Under the pieces are notes generated by a model. It was not told where the DNA came from. It did not search any database and was given only the letters and a program-made list of their open reading frames with translations. The position numbers and the translations under genes are program-made. DNA of 64,000 nucleotides from an uncultured Cohaesibacter sp. (GTDB taxonomy: Bacteria; Pseudomonadota; Alphaproteobacteria; Rhizobiales; Cohaesibacteraceae), in assembly GCF_963664735.1 (NCBI RefSeq), contig NZ_OY761553.1, forward strand, positions 186,001 to 250,000, in the 5' to 3' direction. Positions 57,279-64,000 of this stretch are shown piece after piece. How positions within the stretch are numbered: position 1 is the stretch's first letter; the number at the start of each line of letters is the position of its first letter.

Positions 57279-59354
57279 ATGGCACGCAGCCACAAGATTG
57301 AGGATTATCGTAACTTCGGCATCATGGCCCACATTGATGCAGGTAAGACTACGACTACCGAACGCATCCTCTATTACACAGGGAAAAGCCATAAAATTGG
57401 CGAGGTTCATGATGGTGCTGCCACCATGGACTGGATGGAACAAGAGCAGGAACGCGGTATTACCATTACCTCTGCTGCTACCACTTGTTTTTGGCGTGGA
57501 AAACGTCTGAACATTATCGACACTCCAGGCCACGTTGACTTCACCATTGAAGTTGAACGTTCTCTGCGTGTGCTTGACGGTGCTGTGTGCTGTCTTGATG
57601 CGAACGCCGGTGTTGAGCCACAGACTGAAACCGTTTGGCGTCAGGCTGACAAATATAGCGTTCCACGCATGATCTTCGTCAACAAGATGGATAAGCTTGG
57701 TGCAGACTTCTATCGCTGCGTTGAAATGATCGAGAGCCGCCTTGGTGCTAAGCCGCTTTGCTTGCAGTTGCCTGTTGGTGCTGAGAGCGAGTTCAAGGGT
57801 GTTATCGATCTGATCAACATGAAGCAGATCATTTGGCACGAAGAGCACCTTGGTGCTGAATTCGAAACCAATGAGATCCCGGAAGACGATAAGGCTCAGG
57901 CTGAAGAATATCGCGAAAAACTCATCGAAGCCGCTGTGGAGATCGATGAGGAAGCAATGGAAGCTTATCTTGAGGGTGAAGAGCCTTCCAATGAAAAGCT
58001 TATGAAACTTATTCGTAAGGGCACAATTGCTAACGAGTTCGTTCCTATTCTTTGCGGTACAGCTTTCAAGAATAAAGGTGTTCAGCCTTTGCTTGACGCA
58101 GTTGTTGATTATCTGCCATCTCCGGTCGATATCGAATCCATCAAGGGTATCGATGTTAAAACCGAGAAGGAAATCGAGCGTCATGCTTCTGATGAAGAGC
58201 CATTTGCAATGTTGGCGTTCAAGATTGCGAACGACCCATTCGTTGGTTCTCTGACTTTCTGCCGTGTTTATTCTGGTAAGTTGGAAGCAGGTACTTCTGT
58301 TCTCAATACCGTTAAGGAAAAACGCGAGCGTGTTGGTCGTATGCTTCAGATGCATTCCAACTCTCGTGAAGATATCAAGGAAGCATTTGCTGGCGATATC
58401 GTTGCTATCGCAGGTCTTAAAGATACCACCACTGGTGATACTCTTTGTGATCCGCTGAAGCCTGTAATTCTGGAGCGCATGGAGTTCCCGGATCCAGTTA
58501 TCGAAATCGCCGTCGAGCCTAAGTCCAAAGCGGACCAGGAAAAGATGGGCCTTGCTCTTAACCGCCTTGCTGCTGAAGATCCTTCCTTCCGTGTTAAAAC
58601 GGATGAAGAATCTGGTCAGACCATCATGGCTGGTATGGGCGAGTTGCACCTCGACATTCTGGTTGATCGTATGAAGCGCGAATTCAAGGTTGAGGCTAAC
58701 ATCGGTGCCCCTCAGGTGGCTTACCGTGAAACCATCAGCCGTGAAGAAACCGTCGACTATACCCACAAGAAACAGTCTGGTGGTACTGGTCAGTTCGGTC
58801 GCGTCAAGATGATCATTTCTCCAAACGAGCCTGGTGCTGGTTTTGAGTTCAAGTCTTCTATCGTTGGTGGTGCTATTCCAAAAGAATACATTCCGGGCGT
58901 TGAAAAGGGTATTCTGTCCGTCATGACCGCAGGTCCTCTGGCTGGCTTCCCAATGGTTGACATTAAGGTCGACCTCATCGACGGTGCCTTCCATGATGTT
59001 GACTCGAGTGTTTTGGCGTTCGAAATCGCTGCTCGTGCAGGTTTCCGTGAAGGCTGCAAGAAAGCTGGTCCGAAATTGCTCGAACCAATGATGAAAGTCG
59101 AAGTTGTTACTCCTGAAGAATATATGGGTGACATCATCGGCGACATTAACTCTCGTCGCGGTCAGATCTCCGGAACTGAAGCCCGCGGTGTTGTAACCGT
59201 CATTAACTCCATGGTTCCGCTGGCGAACATGTTTGGCTATGTGAACACTCTTCGTTCCATGTCACAGGGTCGTGCTCAGTTTACCATGACTTTTGATCAC
59301 TACGCACAGGTGCCACAGGCAGTCGCTGACGAAGTTCAGGCAAAATACGCCTAA
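57279..59354 (+). CDS. fusA: Translation elongation factor G
   Basis: 691 residues. GTPase motifs [21 protein letters not shown] (switch I), DTPGHVDFT and NKMDKLG; domains II-V follow, with [14 protein letters not shown] in domain IV and [18 protein letters not shown] in domain V. Drives translocation and ribosome recycling. 91 nt before the second tuf. Confidence 0.99.
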   Translation: MARSHKIEDYRNFGIMAHIDAGKTTTTERILYYTGKSHKIGEVHDGAATMDWMEQEQERGITITSAATTCFWRGKRLNIIDTPGHVDFTIEVERSLRVLDGAVCCLDANAGVEPQTETVWRQADKYSVPRMIFVNKMDKLGADFYRCVEMIESRLGAKPLCLQLPVGAESEFKGVIDLINMKQIIWHEEHLGAEFETNEIPEDDKAQAEEYREKLIEAAVEIDEEAMEAYLEGEEPSNEKLMKLIRKGTIANEFVPILCGTAFKNKGVQPLLDAVVDYLPSPVDIESIKGIDVKTEKEIERHASDEEPFAMLAFKIANDPFVGSLTFCRVYSGKLEAGTSVLNTVKEKRERVGRMLQMHSNSREDIKEAFAGDIVAIAGLKDTTTGDTLCDPLKPVILERMEFPDPVIEIAVEPKSKADQEKMGLALNRLAAEDPSFRVKTDEESGQTIMAGMGELHLDILVDRMKREFKVEANIGAPQVAYRETISREETVDYTHKKQSGGTGQFGRVKMIISPNEPGAGFEFKSSIVGGAIPKEYIPGVEKGILSVMTAGPLAGFPMVDIKVDLIDGAFHDVDSSVLAFEIAARAGFREGCKKAGPKLLEPMMKVEVVTPEEYMGDIIGDINSRRGQISGTEARGVVTVINSMVPLANMFGYVNTLRSMSQGRAQFTMTFDHYAQVPQAVADEVQAKYA

Positions 59355-59445
59355 TCTTTTGAAGTCTGGTCGATTGGTCTGGATGTAAATGCAGGCCAAT
59401 CTAGCCGCCGCACTTAATGTAATTTTTAAGAATGGAGACTTTCCT

Positions 59446-60636
59446 ATGGCTAAGGAAAAGTTTGAACGTAATAAGCCGCATGTAAACATCGGCACGATTG
59501 GTCACGTTGACCATGGTAAAACCACGTTGACAGCTGCAATCACCATGACCCTTGCGGAGACTGGTGGCGCAACAGCGAAGGCATATGATGAAATTGACGG
59601 TGCGCCAGAAGAACGTGCACGCGGCATTACGATTTCTACTGCTCACGTTGAGTATGAAACCGCGAACCGTCACTATGCACACGTTGACTGCCCAGGCCAC
59701 GCCGACTATGTGAAGAACATGATCACCGGTGCGGCTCAGATGGACGGTGGTATTCTGGTTGTTTCTGCAGCAGATGGCCCAATGCCACAGACCCGTGAGC
59801 ATATTCTTCTTGCTCGTCAGGTTGGTGTTCCTGCGCTTGTTGTCTACATGAACAAGGTTGATCAGGTTGACGACGAAGAGCTTCTTGAGCTTGTTGAAAT
59901 GGAAATCCGTGAGCTTTTGGACTCCTACGAGTTCCCTGGCGACGAAATCCCCATCATCAAGGGTTCTGCTCTTGCTGCTGTTGAAAACCGTGATCCTGCA
60001 ATCGGTCGTGATTCCATTCACGCTCTGATGGACGCCGTTGATGACTATATCCCAACTCCGGATCGTCCGAAGGATCTTCCGTTCTTGCTTCCGATCGAAG
60101 ACGTGTTCTCGATCTCTGGTCGTGGTACGGTTGTTACCGGTCGTGTAGAACGCGGTATCATCAAGGTTGGCGACGAAATCGAAATCGTTGGCATCAAAGA
60201 CACGCAGAAAACCACCTGCACAGGCGTTGAAATGTTCCGCAAGCTGCTCGACAGCGGCGAAGCAGGCGACAACGTTGGTGTTCTTCTTCGTGGTACCAAG
60301 CGTGAAGACGTTGAGCGTGGTCAGGTTCTCTGCAAGCCAGGTTCCGTTACCCCGCACACCAAGTTCAAGGCAGAAGCCTACATTCTGACGAAAGAAGAAG
60401 GTGGTCGTCATACCCCGTTCTTCACTAACTATCGTCCTCAGTTCTATTTCCGCACCACCGACGTTACGGGTGTTGTTACCCTTGACGAAGGCGTGGAAAT
60501 GGTTATGCCAGGCGATAACGTCAACATGAATGTGCAGTTGATCGTGCCAATCGCCATGGAAGAAAAACTGCGCTTCGCTATCCGCGAAGGTGGCCGTACC
60601 GTTGGCGCTGGTATCGTCGGCGCTATCATCGAATAG
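59446..60636 (+). CDS. tuf: Translation elongation factor Tu, copy 2
   Basis: 396 residues from ATG 59446 (GGAG upstream). Same motifs as copy 1: [22 protein letters not shown]. Asn74 ([10 protein letters not shown]) replaces Lys74 of copy 1; the other differences I see are silent. In the classical str position after fusA, so coregulated with S7, S12 and EF-G. Confidence 0.99.
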   Translation: MAKEKFERNKPHVNIGTIGHVDHGKTTLTAAITMTLAETGGATAKAYDEIDGAPEERARGITISTAHVEYETANRHYAHVDCPGHADYVKNMITGAAQMDGGILVVSAADGPMPQTREHILLARQVGVPALVVYMNKVDQVDDEELLELVEMEIRELLDSYEFPGDEIPIIKGSALAAVENRDPAIGRDSIHALMDAVDDYIPTPDRPKDLPFLLPIEDVFSISGRGTVVTGRVERGIIKVGDEIEIVGIKDTQKTTCTGVEMFRKLLDSGEAGDNVGVLLRGTKREDVERGQVLCKPGSVTPHTKFKAEAYILTKEEGGRHTPFFTNYRPQFYFRTTDVTGVVTLDEGVEMVMPGDNVNMNVQLIVPIAMEEKLRFAIREGGRTVGAGIVGAIIE

Positions 60637-60657
60637 TCATTAGGGCAGGGGTGTTGA

Positions 60658-60685
60658 GGGTGCTCCCAAAGCACCCCAGTCTTTT
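60658..60685 (+). terminator. Hairpin between tuf copy 2 and rpsJ (attenuator or leader structure)
   Basis: GGGTGCT-CCCAA-AGCACCC followed by CAGTCTTTTG, 21 nt after tuf and before the S10 operon. May partly separate the str and S10 units. Confidence 0.5.
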
Positions 60686-60697
60686 GAGGTTGTAATT

Positions 60698-61006
60698 ATG
60701 AACGGTCAGAATATTCGAATTCGCCTTAAGGCATTCGACCACCGCATTCTCGATACGTCGGCAAAGGAAATCGTATCAACGGCTAAGCGCACAGGCGCGA
60801 ACGTACGTGGTCCGGTTCCACTTCCGACCCATATCGAGAAGTTCACAGTCAACCGTTCGCCGCATGTTAACAAGAAAAGCCGTGAGCAGTTCGAGATCCG
60901 TACGCACAAGCGTCTCCTCGACATCATCGACCCGACTCCTCAGACGGTTGATGCTCTCATGAAGCTAGATCTTGCGGCCGGTGTGGACGTTGAAATTAAG
61001 CTCTAA
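60698..61006 (+). CDS. rpsJ: 30S ribosomal protein S10 (NusE)
   Basis: 102 residues. [20 protein letters not shown] and [20 protein letters not shown] followed by [20 protein letters not shown] are diagnostic. Part of the 30S head and partner of NusB/NusG in antitermination. First S10 operon gene, 24 nt before rplC. Confidence 0.99.
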   Translation: MNGQNIRIRLKAFDHRILDTSAKEIVSTAKRTGANVRGPVPLPTHIEKFTVNRSPHVNKKSREQFEIRTHKRLLDIIDPTPQTVDALMKLDLAAGVDVEIKL

Positions 61007-61030
61007 CGTGAGCGAGAGGCAAGAGTAGCC

Positions 61031-61750
61031 ATGCGTTCTGGTGTGATCGCACAGAAGTTGGGAATGACCCGCATTTATACCGAAGCTGGAGAACATGTTC
61101 CAGTTACGGTTCTCAAAGTAGAGAATTGCCAGGTTGTTGCTCAGCGTACTGTAGAGAAAAACGGCTATACCGCACTTCAGTTGGGTGTAGGCAAAGCCAA
61201 AGTAAAAAATGTTTCGAAGCCAATGCGCGGCCACTTCGCCGTTGCCAAGGTTGAACCGAAACGTAAAGTAGCTGAATTCCGCGTTAGCGAAGAAAACCTC
61301 ATCGAGGTTGGCGCTGAACTTACTGCGGATCATTATGTTGCTGGTCAACATGTGGATGTTGTTGGTACGTCAATTGGTAAAGGCTTTGCCGGTGCCATGA
61401 AACGCCACAACTTCGGCGGCGGACGTGCTACGCACGGTGTATCCGTCTCCCACCGTGCCCACGGTTCCACAGGCCAGTGTCAGGATCCTGGTAAGGTCTT
61501 TAAAGGCAAGAAGATGGCTGGTCAGATGGGTTCTACCCGCGTGACTACGCAGAATCTGAAAGTCGTGAAGACTGACGCCGATCGTGGATTGGTTCTGGTT
61601 CAGGGTGCTGTTCCTGGTTCCAAGGGTGGTTGGATTCTTATTAAGGACGCCGTCAAAAAGGCTCGTCCTGAAGAGGCTCCTCTTCCTGGCGCAATCCGTA
61701 CTGCAGAAGCTCCAGTAGCTGAAGCTCCAGCGGCGGAGGGTGAAGAATAA
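61031..61750 (+). CDS. rplC: 50S ribosomal protein L3
   Basis: 239 residues, longer than E. coli L3 (209) by an Ala/Pro/Glu-rich C-terminal tail ([16 protein letters not shown]) seen in Hyphomicrobiales. [20 protein letters not shown] at the start and [20 protein letters not shown] then [20 protein letters not shown] in the core loop. Its stop overlaps the rplD ATG by one base (TAATG). Confidence 0.99.
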   Translation: MRSGVIAQKLGMTRIYTEAGEHVPVTVLKVENCQVVAQRTVEKNGYTALQLGVGKAKVKNVSKPMRGHFAVAKVEPKRKVAEFRVSEENLIEVGAELTADHYVAGQHVDVVGTSIGKGFAGAMKRHNFGGGRATHGVSVSHRAHGSTGQCQDPGKVFKGKKMAGQMGSTRVTTQNLKVVKTDADRGLVLVQGAVPGSKGGWILIKDAVKKARPEEAPLPGAIRTAEAPVAEAPAAEGEE

Positions 61751-62370
61751 TGGAACTTAAAGTTAAAACCCTCGATGGTGGCGATGCAGGTTCTGTAGCT
61801 CTTTCTGATGATGTGTTTGGTCTTGAGCCACGCGCCGATATCATGGCACGTATGGTTCGTTACCAGCAGATGAAGAAAATGGCTGGAACCCACAAGACCA
61901 AAACTCGTGGTGAAGTTACCGGTACAACCAAGAAATTTCTTCGTCAGAAGGGTTCTGGTGGTGCTCGTCATGGTAACAAAAAAGTGCCACAGTTCCGCGG
62001 TGGTGGTCGTGCAATGGGTCCCGTTGTTCGTTCTCATGCCATTGAACTGCCTAAGAAAATCCGTGCGCTTGCGCTCAAGCATGCTTTGTCTTCCAAAGTG
62101 AAGAATGACAATCTGATCATTCTTGACGATGTTATGGCCGAAGCACCAAAGACCGCAGCCGTGAAAAAACAGATTTCCGGTCTGGGCATCGAAAGCGCTC
62201 TGATCATTTCCGGTAAGGAATTGAACGAGAACTTTGCTAAAGCTGCCCGCAATATCGTCGGTATCGATGTGTTGCCGGTTCAGGGCATCAACGTTTTTGA
62301 TGTTCTGCGTCGCGATACACTGGTTCTGACCAAGGCCGCAGTCGATGCTCTGGAGGAACGGTTCAAATGA
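61750..62370 (+). CDS. rplD: 50S ribosomal protein L4
   Basis: 206 residues. The extended loop contains [20 protein letters not shown] and [20 protein letters not shown], lining the exit tunnel. In many bacteria L4 represses the S10 operon. Overlaps rplC by 1 nt and rplW by 4 nt. Confidence 0.99.
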   Translation: MELKVKTLDGGDAGSVALSDDVFGLEPRADIMARMVRYQQMKKMAGTHKTKTRGEVTGTTKKFLRQKGSGGARHGNKKVPQFRGGGRAMGPVVRSHAIELPKKIRALALKHALSSKVKNDNLIILDDVMAEAPKTAAVKKQISGLGIESALIISGKELNENFAKAARNIVGIDVLPVQGINVFDVLRRDTLVLTKAAVDALEERFK

Positions 62371-62660
62371 CCAACCTTCGTCATTACGATATCATCCGCA
62401 GCCCGGTGATCACCGAGAAGGCAACCATTCATTCCGAACAGGACAAGGTTGTATTCAACGTATCTCAGGATGCGACTAAAACCGAAATCAAGGCCGCCGT
62501 TGAGGCACTGTTTTCCGTTAAAGTCAAAAGCGTAAACACTCTGGTCCGCAAGGGCAAGGTTAAGCGTTTCAAAGGCATTATCGGCAAACAGGTCGACGTG
62601 AAAAAAGCGATTGTTACCCTCGAAGAGGGCCAGTCCATTGACGTCACGACTGGTCTTTAA
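62367..62660 (+). CDS. rplW: 50S ribosomal protein L23
   Basis: 97 residues. [20 protein letters not shown] and [20 protein letters not shown] are the L23 signature; located at the tunnel exit as a docking site for trigger factor and SRP. Start overlaps rplD (ATGA). Confidence 0.99.
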   Translation: MTNLRHYDIIRSPVITEKATIHSEQDKVVFNVSQDATKTEIKAAVEALFSVKVKSVNTLVRKGKVKRFKGIIGKQVDVKKAIVTLEEGQSIDVTTGL

Positions 62661-62685
62661 GCAACGCGGGGATAGGCTTTAAGTC

Positions 62686-63522
62686 ATGGCACTCAAGACC
62701 TTTAAACCGACAAGCCCAGGCACGCGTCAGCTGGTGATCGTAGACCGCTCCGACCTCTGGAAAGGGAAACCGGTCAAAACGCTCACCGAAGGCTTGACCA
62801 AGTCTGGCGGTCGTAACAACCATGGTCGCGTAACATCACGTCGTCGTGGTGGCGGTCATAAGCGCACCTATCGTATTATCGATTTCAAACGTCGTAAGTT
62901 TGATGTTGTTGGTACGGTAGAGCGTCTGGAATATGATCCTAACCGTACAGCATATATTGCTTTGGTTACGTATGAAGACGGCGAGCAGGCCTACATCCTG
63001 GCTCCTCAGCGTTTGAACGCTGGCGACAAGGTTGTTTCTGCAAACAAAGCTGCCGACATCAAACCTGGCAACGCAATGCCTCTGGCAAATATGCCAGTTG
63101 GAACGATCATCTATAACGTTGAACTTAAGCCAGGTAAAGGCGGTCAGATTGCTCGCTCCGCTGGTACTTATGCTCAGCTGGTTGGTCGTGACAGTGGTTA
63201 TGCAATCATTCGTTTGAACTCTGGGGAGACCCGTTTGGTACACGGTACTTGCATGGCAAGTGTTGGTGCTGTTTCGAACTCCGAGCATTCAAACATCAAT
63301 CATGGCAAAGCTGGTCGTAGCCGTTGGCTCGGTAAACGTCCGGAAGTGCGCGGTGTCGTTATGAACCCGGTTGATCACCCACATGGTGGTGGTGAAGGCC
63401 GGACCTCTGGTGGTCGTCACCCTGTGTCTCCATGGGGCAAGCCTACCAAAGGCAAACGTACTCGCTCTAACAAGTCGACCGACAAGTTTATTGTTCGTAG
63501 TCGTCATCAGCGCAAGAAATAA
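62686..63522 (+). CDS. rplB: 50S ribosomal protein L2
   Basis: 278 residues. [20 protein letters not shown] at the start, [20 protein letters not shown], and the C-terminal [20 protein letters not shown] with the conserved His near the peptidyl-transferase centre. Required for subunit association. Confidence 0.99.
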   Translation: MALKTFKPTSPGTRQLVIVDRSDLWKGKPVKTLTEGLTKSGGRNNHGRVTSRRRGGGHKRTYRIIDFKRRKFDVVGTVERLEYDPNRTAYIALVTYEDGEQAYILAPQRLNAGDKVVSANKAADIKPGNAMPLANMPVGTIIYNVELKPGKGGQIARSAGTYAQLVGRDSGYAIIRLNSGETRLVHGTCMASVGAVSNSEHSNINHGKAGRSRWLGKRPEVRGVVMNPVDHPHGGGEGRTSGGRHPVSPWGKPTKGKRTRSNKSTDKFIVRSRHQRKK

Positions 63523-63532
63523 GGGTTAACCG

Positions 63533-63811
63533 ATGGCACGTTCTGTTTGGAAAGGTCCGTTTGTAGACGGATACCTTCTGAAGAAGGCAGACAAGGTTCG
63601 CTCTTCTGGTCGTCACGAAGTGATCAAGACCTGGAGCCGTCGCTCCACGATCTTGCCTCACTTCGTTGGGCTCACCTTCGGTGTGTATAATGGTCAGAAG
63701 CATGTACCGGTTATCGTCTCTGAAGAGATGGTCGGTCATAAATTGGGCGAATTTTCTCCGACCCGTAACTATTACGGTCACGGGGCCGACAAGAAGGCTA
63801 GGAGGAAATAA
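63533..63811 (+). CDS. rpsS: 30S ribosomal protein S19
   Basis: 92 residues. [40 protein letters not shown] and [20 protein letters not shown] are diagnostic. Contacts the A-site finger from the 30S head. Stop overlaps the rplV ATG by one base. Confidence 0.99.
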   Translation: MARSVWKGPFVDGYLLKKADKVRSSGRHEVIKTWSRRSTILPHFVGLTFGVYNGQKHVPVIVSEEMVGHKLGEFSPTRNYYGHGADKKARRK

Positions 63812-64000
63812 TGGGTAAGGCAAAACGCGCACGCGTCCTCAAGGACAATGAAGCAAAGGCAGTTAGCCGCATGCTTCGCACGTCTCCGCAGAAGCTGAAC
63901 CTTGTTGCTGCGATGATCCGGGGGAAAAAGGTAGACAAGGCTCTTGCCGATCTAACCTTCTCTTCCAAACGCATCGCAAAAGACGTTAAGAAATGTTTGG
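63811..64000 (+). CDS. rplV: 50S ribosomal protein L22, C-terminus outside window
   Basis: The first 63 codons are visible: [20 protein letters not shown] then [20 protein letters not shown] and [19 protein letters not shown], matching L22. ATG 63811 has GGAGG within the rpsS end. L22 lines the nascent-chain tunnel. Continues past the window edge. Confidence 0.97.
   Translation, partial: MGKAKRARVLKDNEAKAVSRMLRTSPQKLNLVAAMIRGKKVDKALADLTFSSKRIAKDVKKCL

Noticed and set aside
41082-60636. Paired tuf genes as the ends of a mobile or duplicated element
   Set aside because: The segment between them is the standard ancestral ribosomal/RNA polymerase block, so ordinary tuf duplication with gene conversion explains the pair.

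Overview
The window is a chromosomal segment of an alphaproteobacterium, most likely of the order Hyphomicrobiales (Rhizobiales). Cohaesibacter-like marine relatives are my guess, not something the sequence proves. The main evidence is the block at 40.7-64.0 kb: tRNA-Tyr, tRNA-Gly, tuf, tRNA-Trp, secE, nusG, rplK, rplA, rplJ, rplL, rpoB, rpoC, rpsL, rpsG, fusA, a second tuf, then the S10 operon. This order, two tuf copies and an L3 with an Ala/Glu/Pro-rich tail are typical of the group. GC content is moderate, and most genes have clear GGAGG-type ribosome binding sites.

Region 1 (1-9.25 kb) is a carbohydrate uptake locus on the minus strand. It has two ABC-type binding proteins, three membrane permeases (one cut by the window edge), one UgpC/MsmK-like ATPase and an intracellular GH5-like glycosidase. 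A divergent LacI-family regulator probably controls it through a repeat-rich intergenic region. Region 2 (9.4-15.6 kb) is a TRAP transporter operon with a class II aldolase, an FGGY kinase and a GntR regulator: import, phosphorylation and cleavage of an unknown sugar or polyol. Region 3 (16.1-22.9 kb) has a short-chain dehydrogenase, a decayed sensor-kinase fragment and a complete LivKHMGF-type ABC operon with a Tat-type binding protein.

Region 4 (22.9-37.6 kb) is a set of small independent units: an AT-rich spacer, a cellobiose phosphorylase, an EamA exporter divergent from a TetR regulator with twin operators, a Tat-exported 2',3'-cyclic phosphodiesterase/3'-nucleotidase with a divergent glycerophosphodiesterase-like protein, a D-lyxose/D-mannose isomerase with LacI regulator and PfkB sugar kinase, another TetR regulator, a soluble PAS chemoreceptor and a GNAT acetyltransferase.

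Region 5 (37.8-40.6 kb) is housekeeping and small genes: tRNA-Thr, a DUF2147 protein, RlmB, a TfoX-N protein and an alpha/beta hydrolase. Region 6 (40.7-64.0 kb) is the tuf-secE-nusG-rpl-rpoBC-str-S10 block on the plus strand. It is interrupted only by a minus-strand ketoacyl-ACP synthase III-like gene between tuf and tRNA-Trp.

I found no CRISPR array, phage, intact insertion sequence or clear defence system. The more interesting points are: unusual insertions in two sugar permeases; perfect hairpins after three binding-protein genes; several palindromic operator candidates; a relic histidine-kinase ATPase domain next to a 14-bp tandem repeat; the KAS III-like insertion in the translation gene block; near-identical tuf copies with one amino-acid difference; and a probable one-base-shifted tiny membrane ORF before tRNA-Trp.
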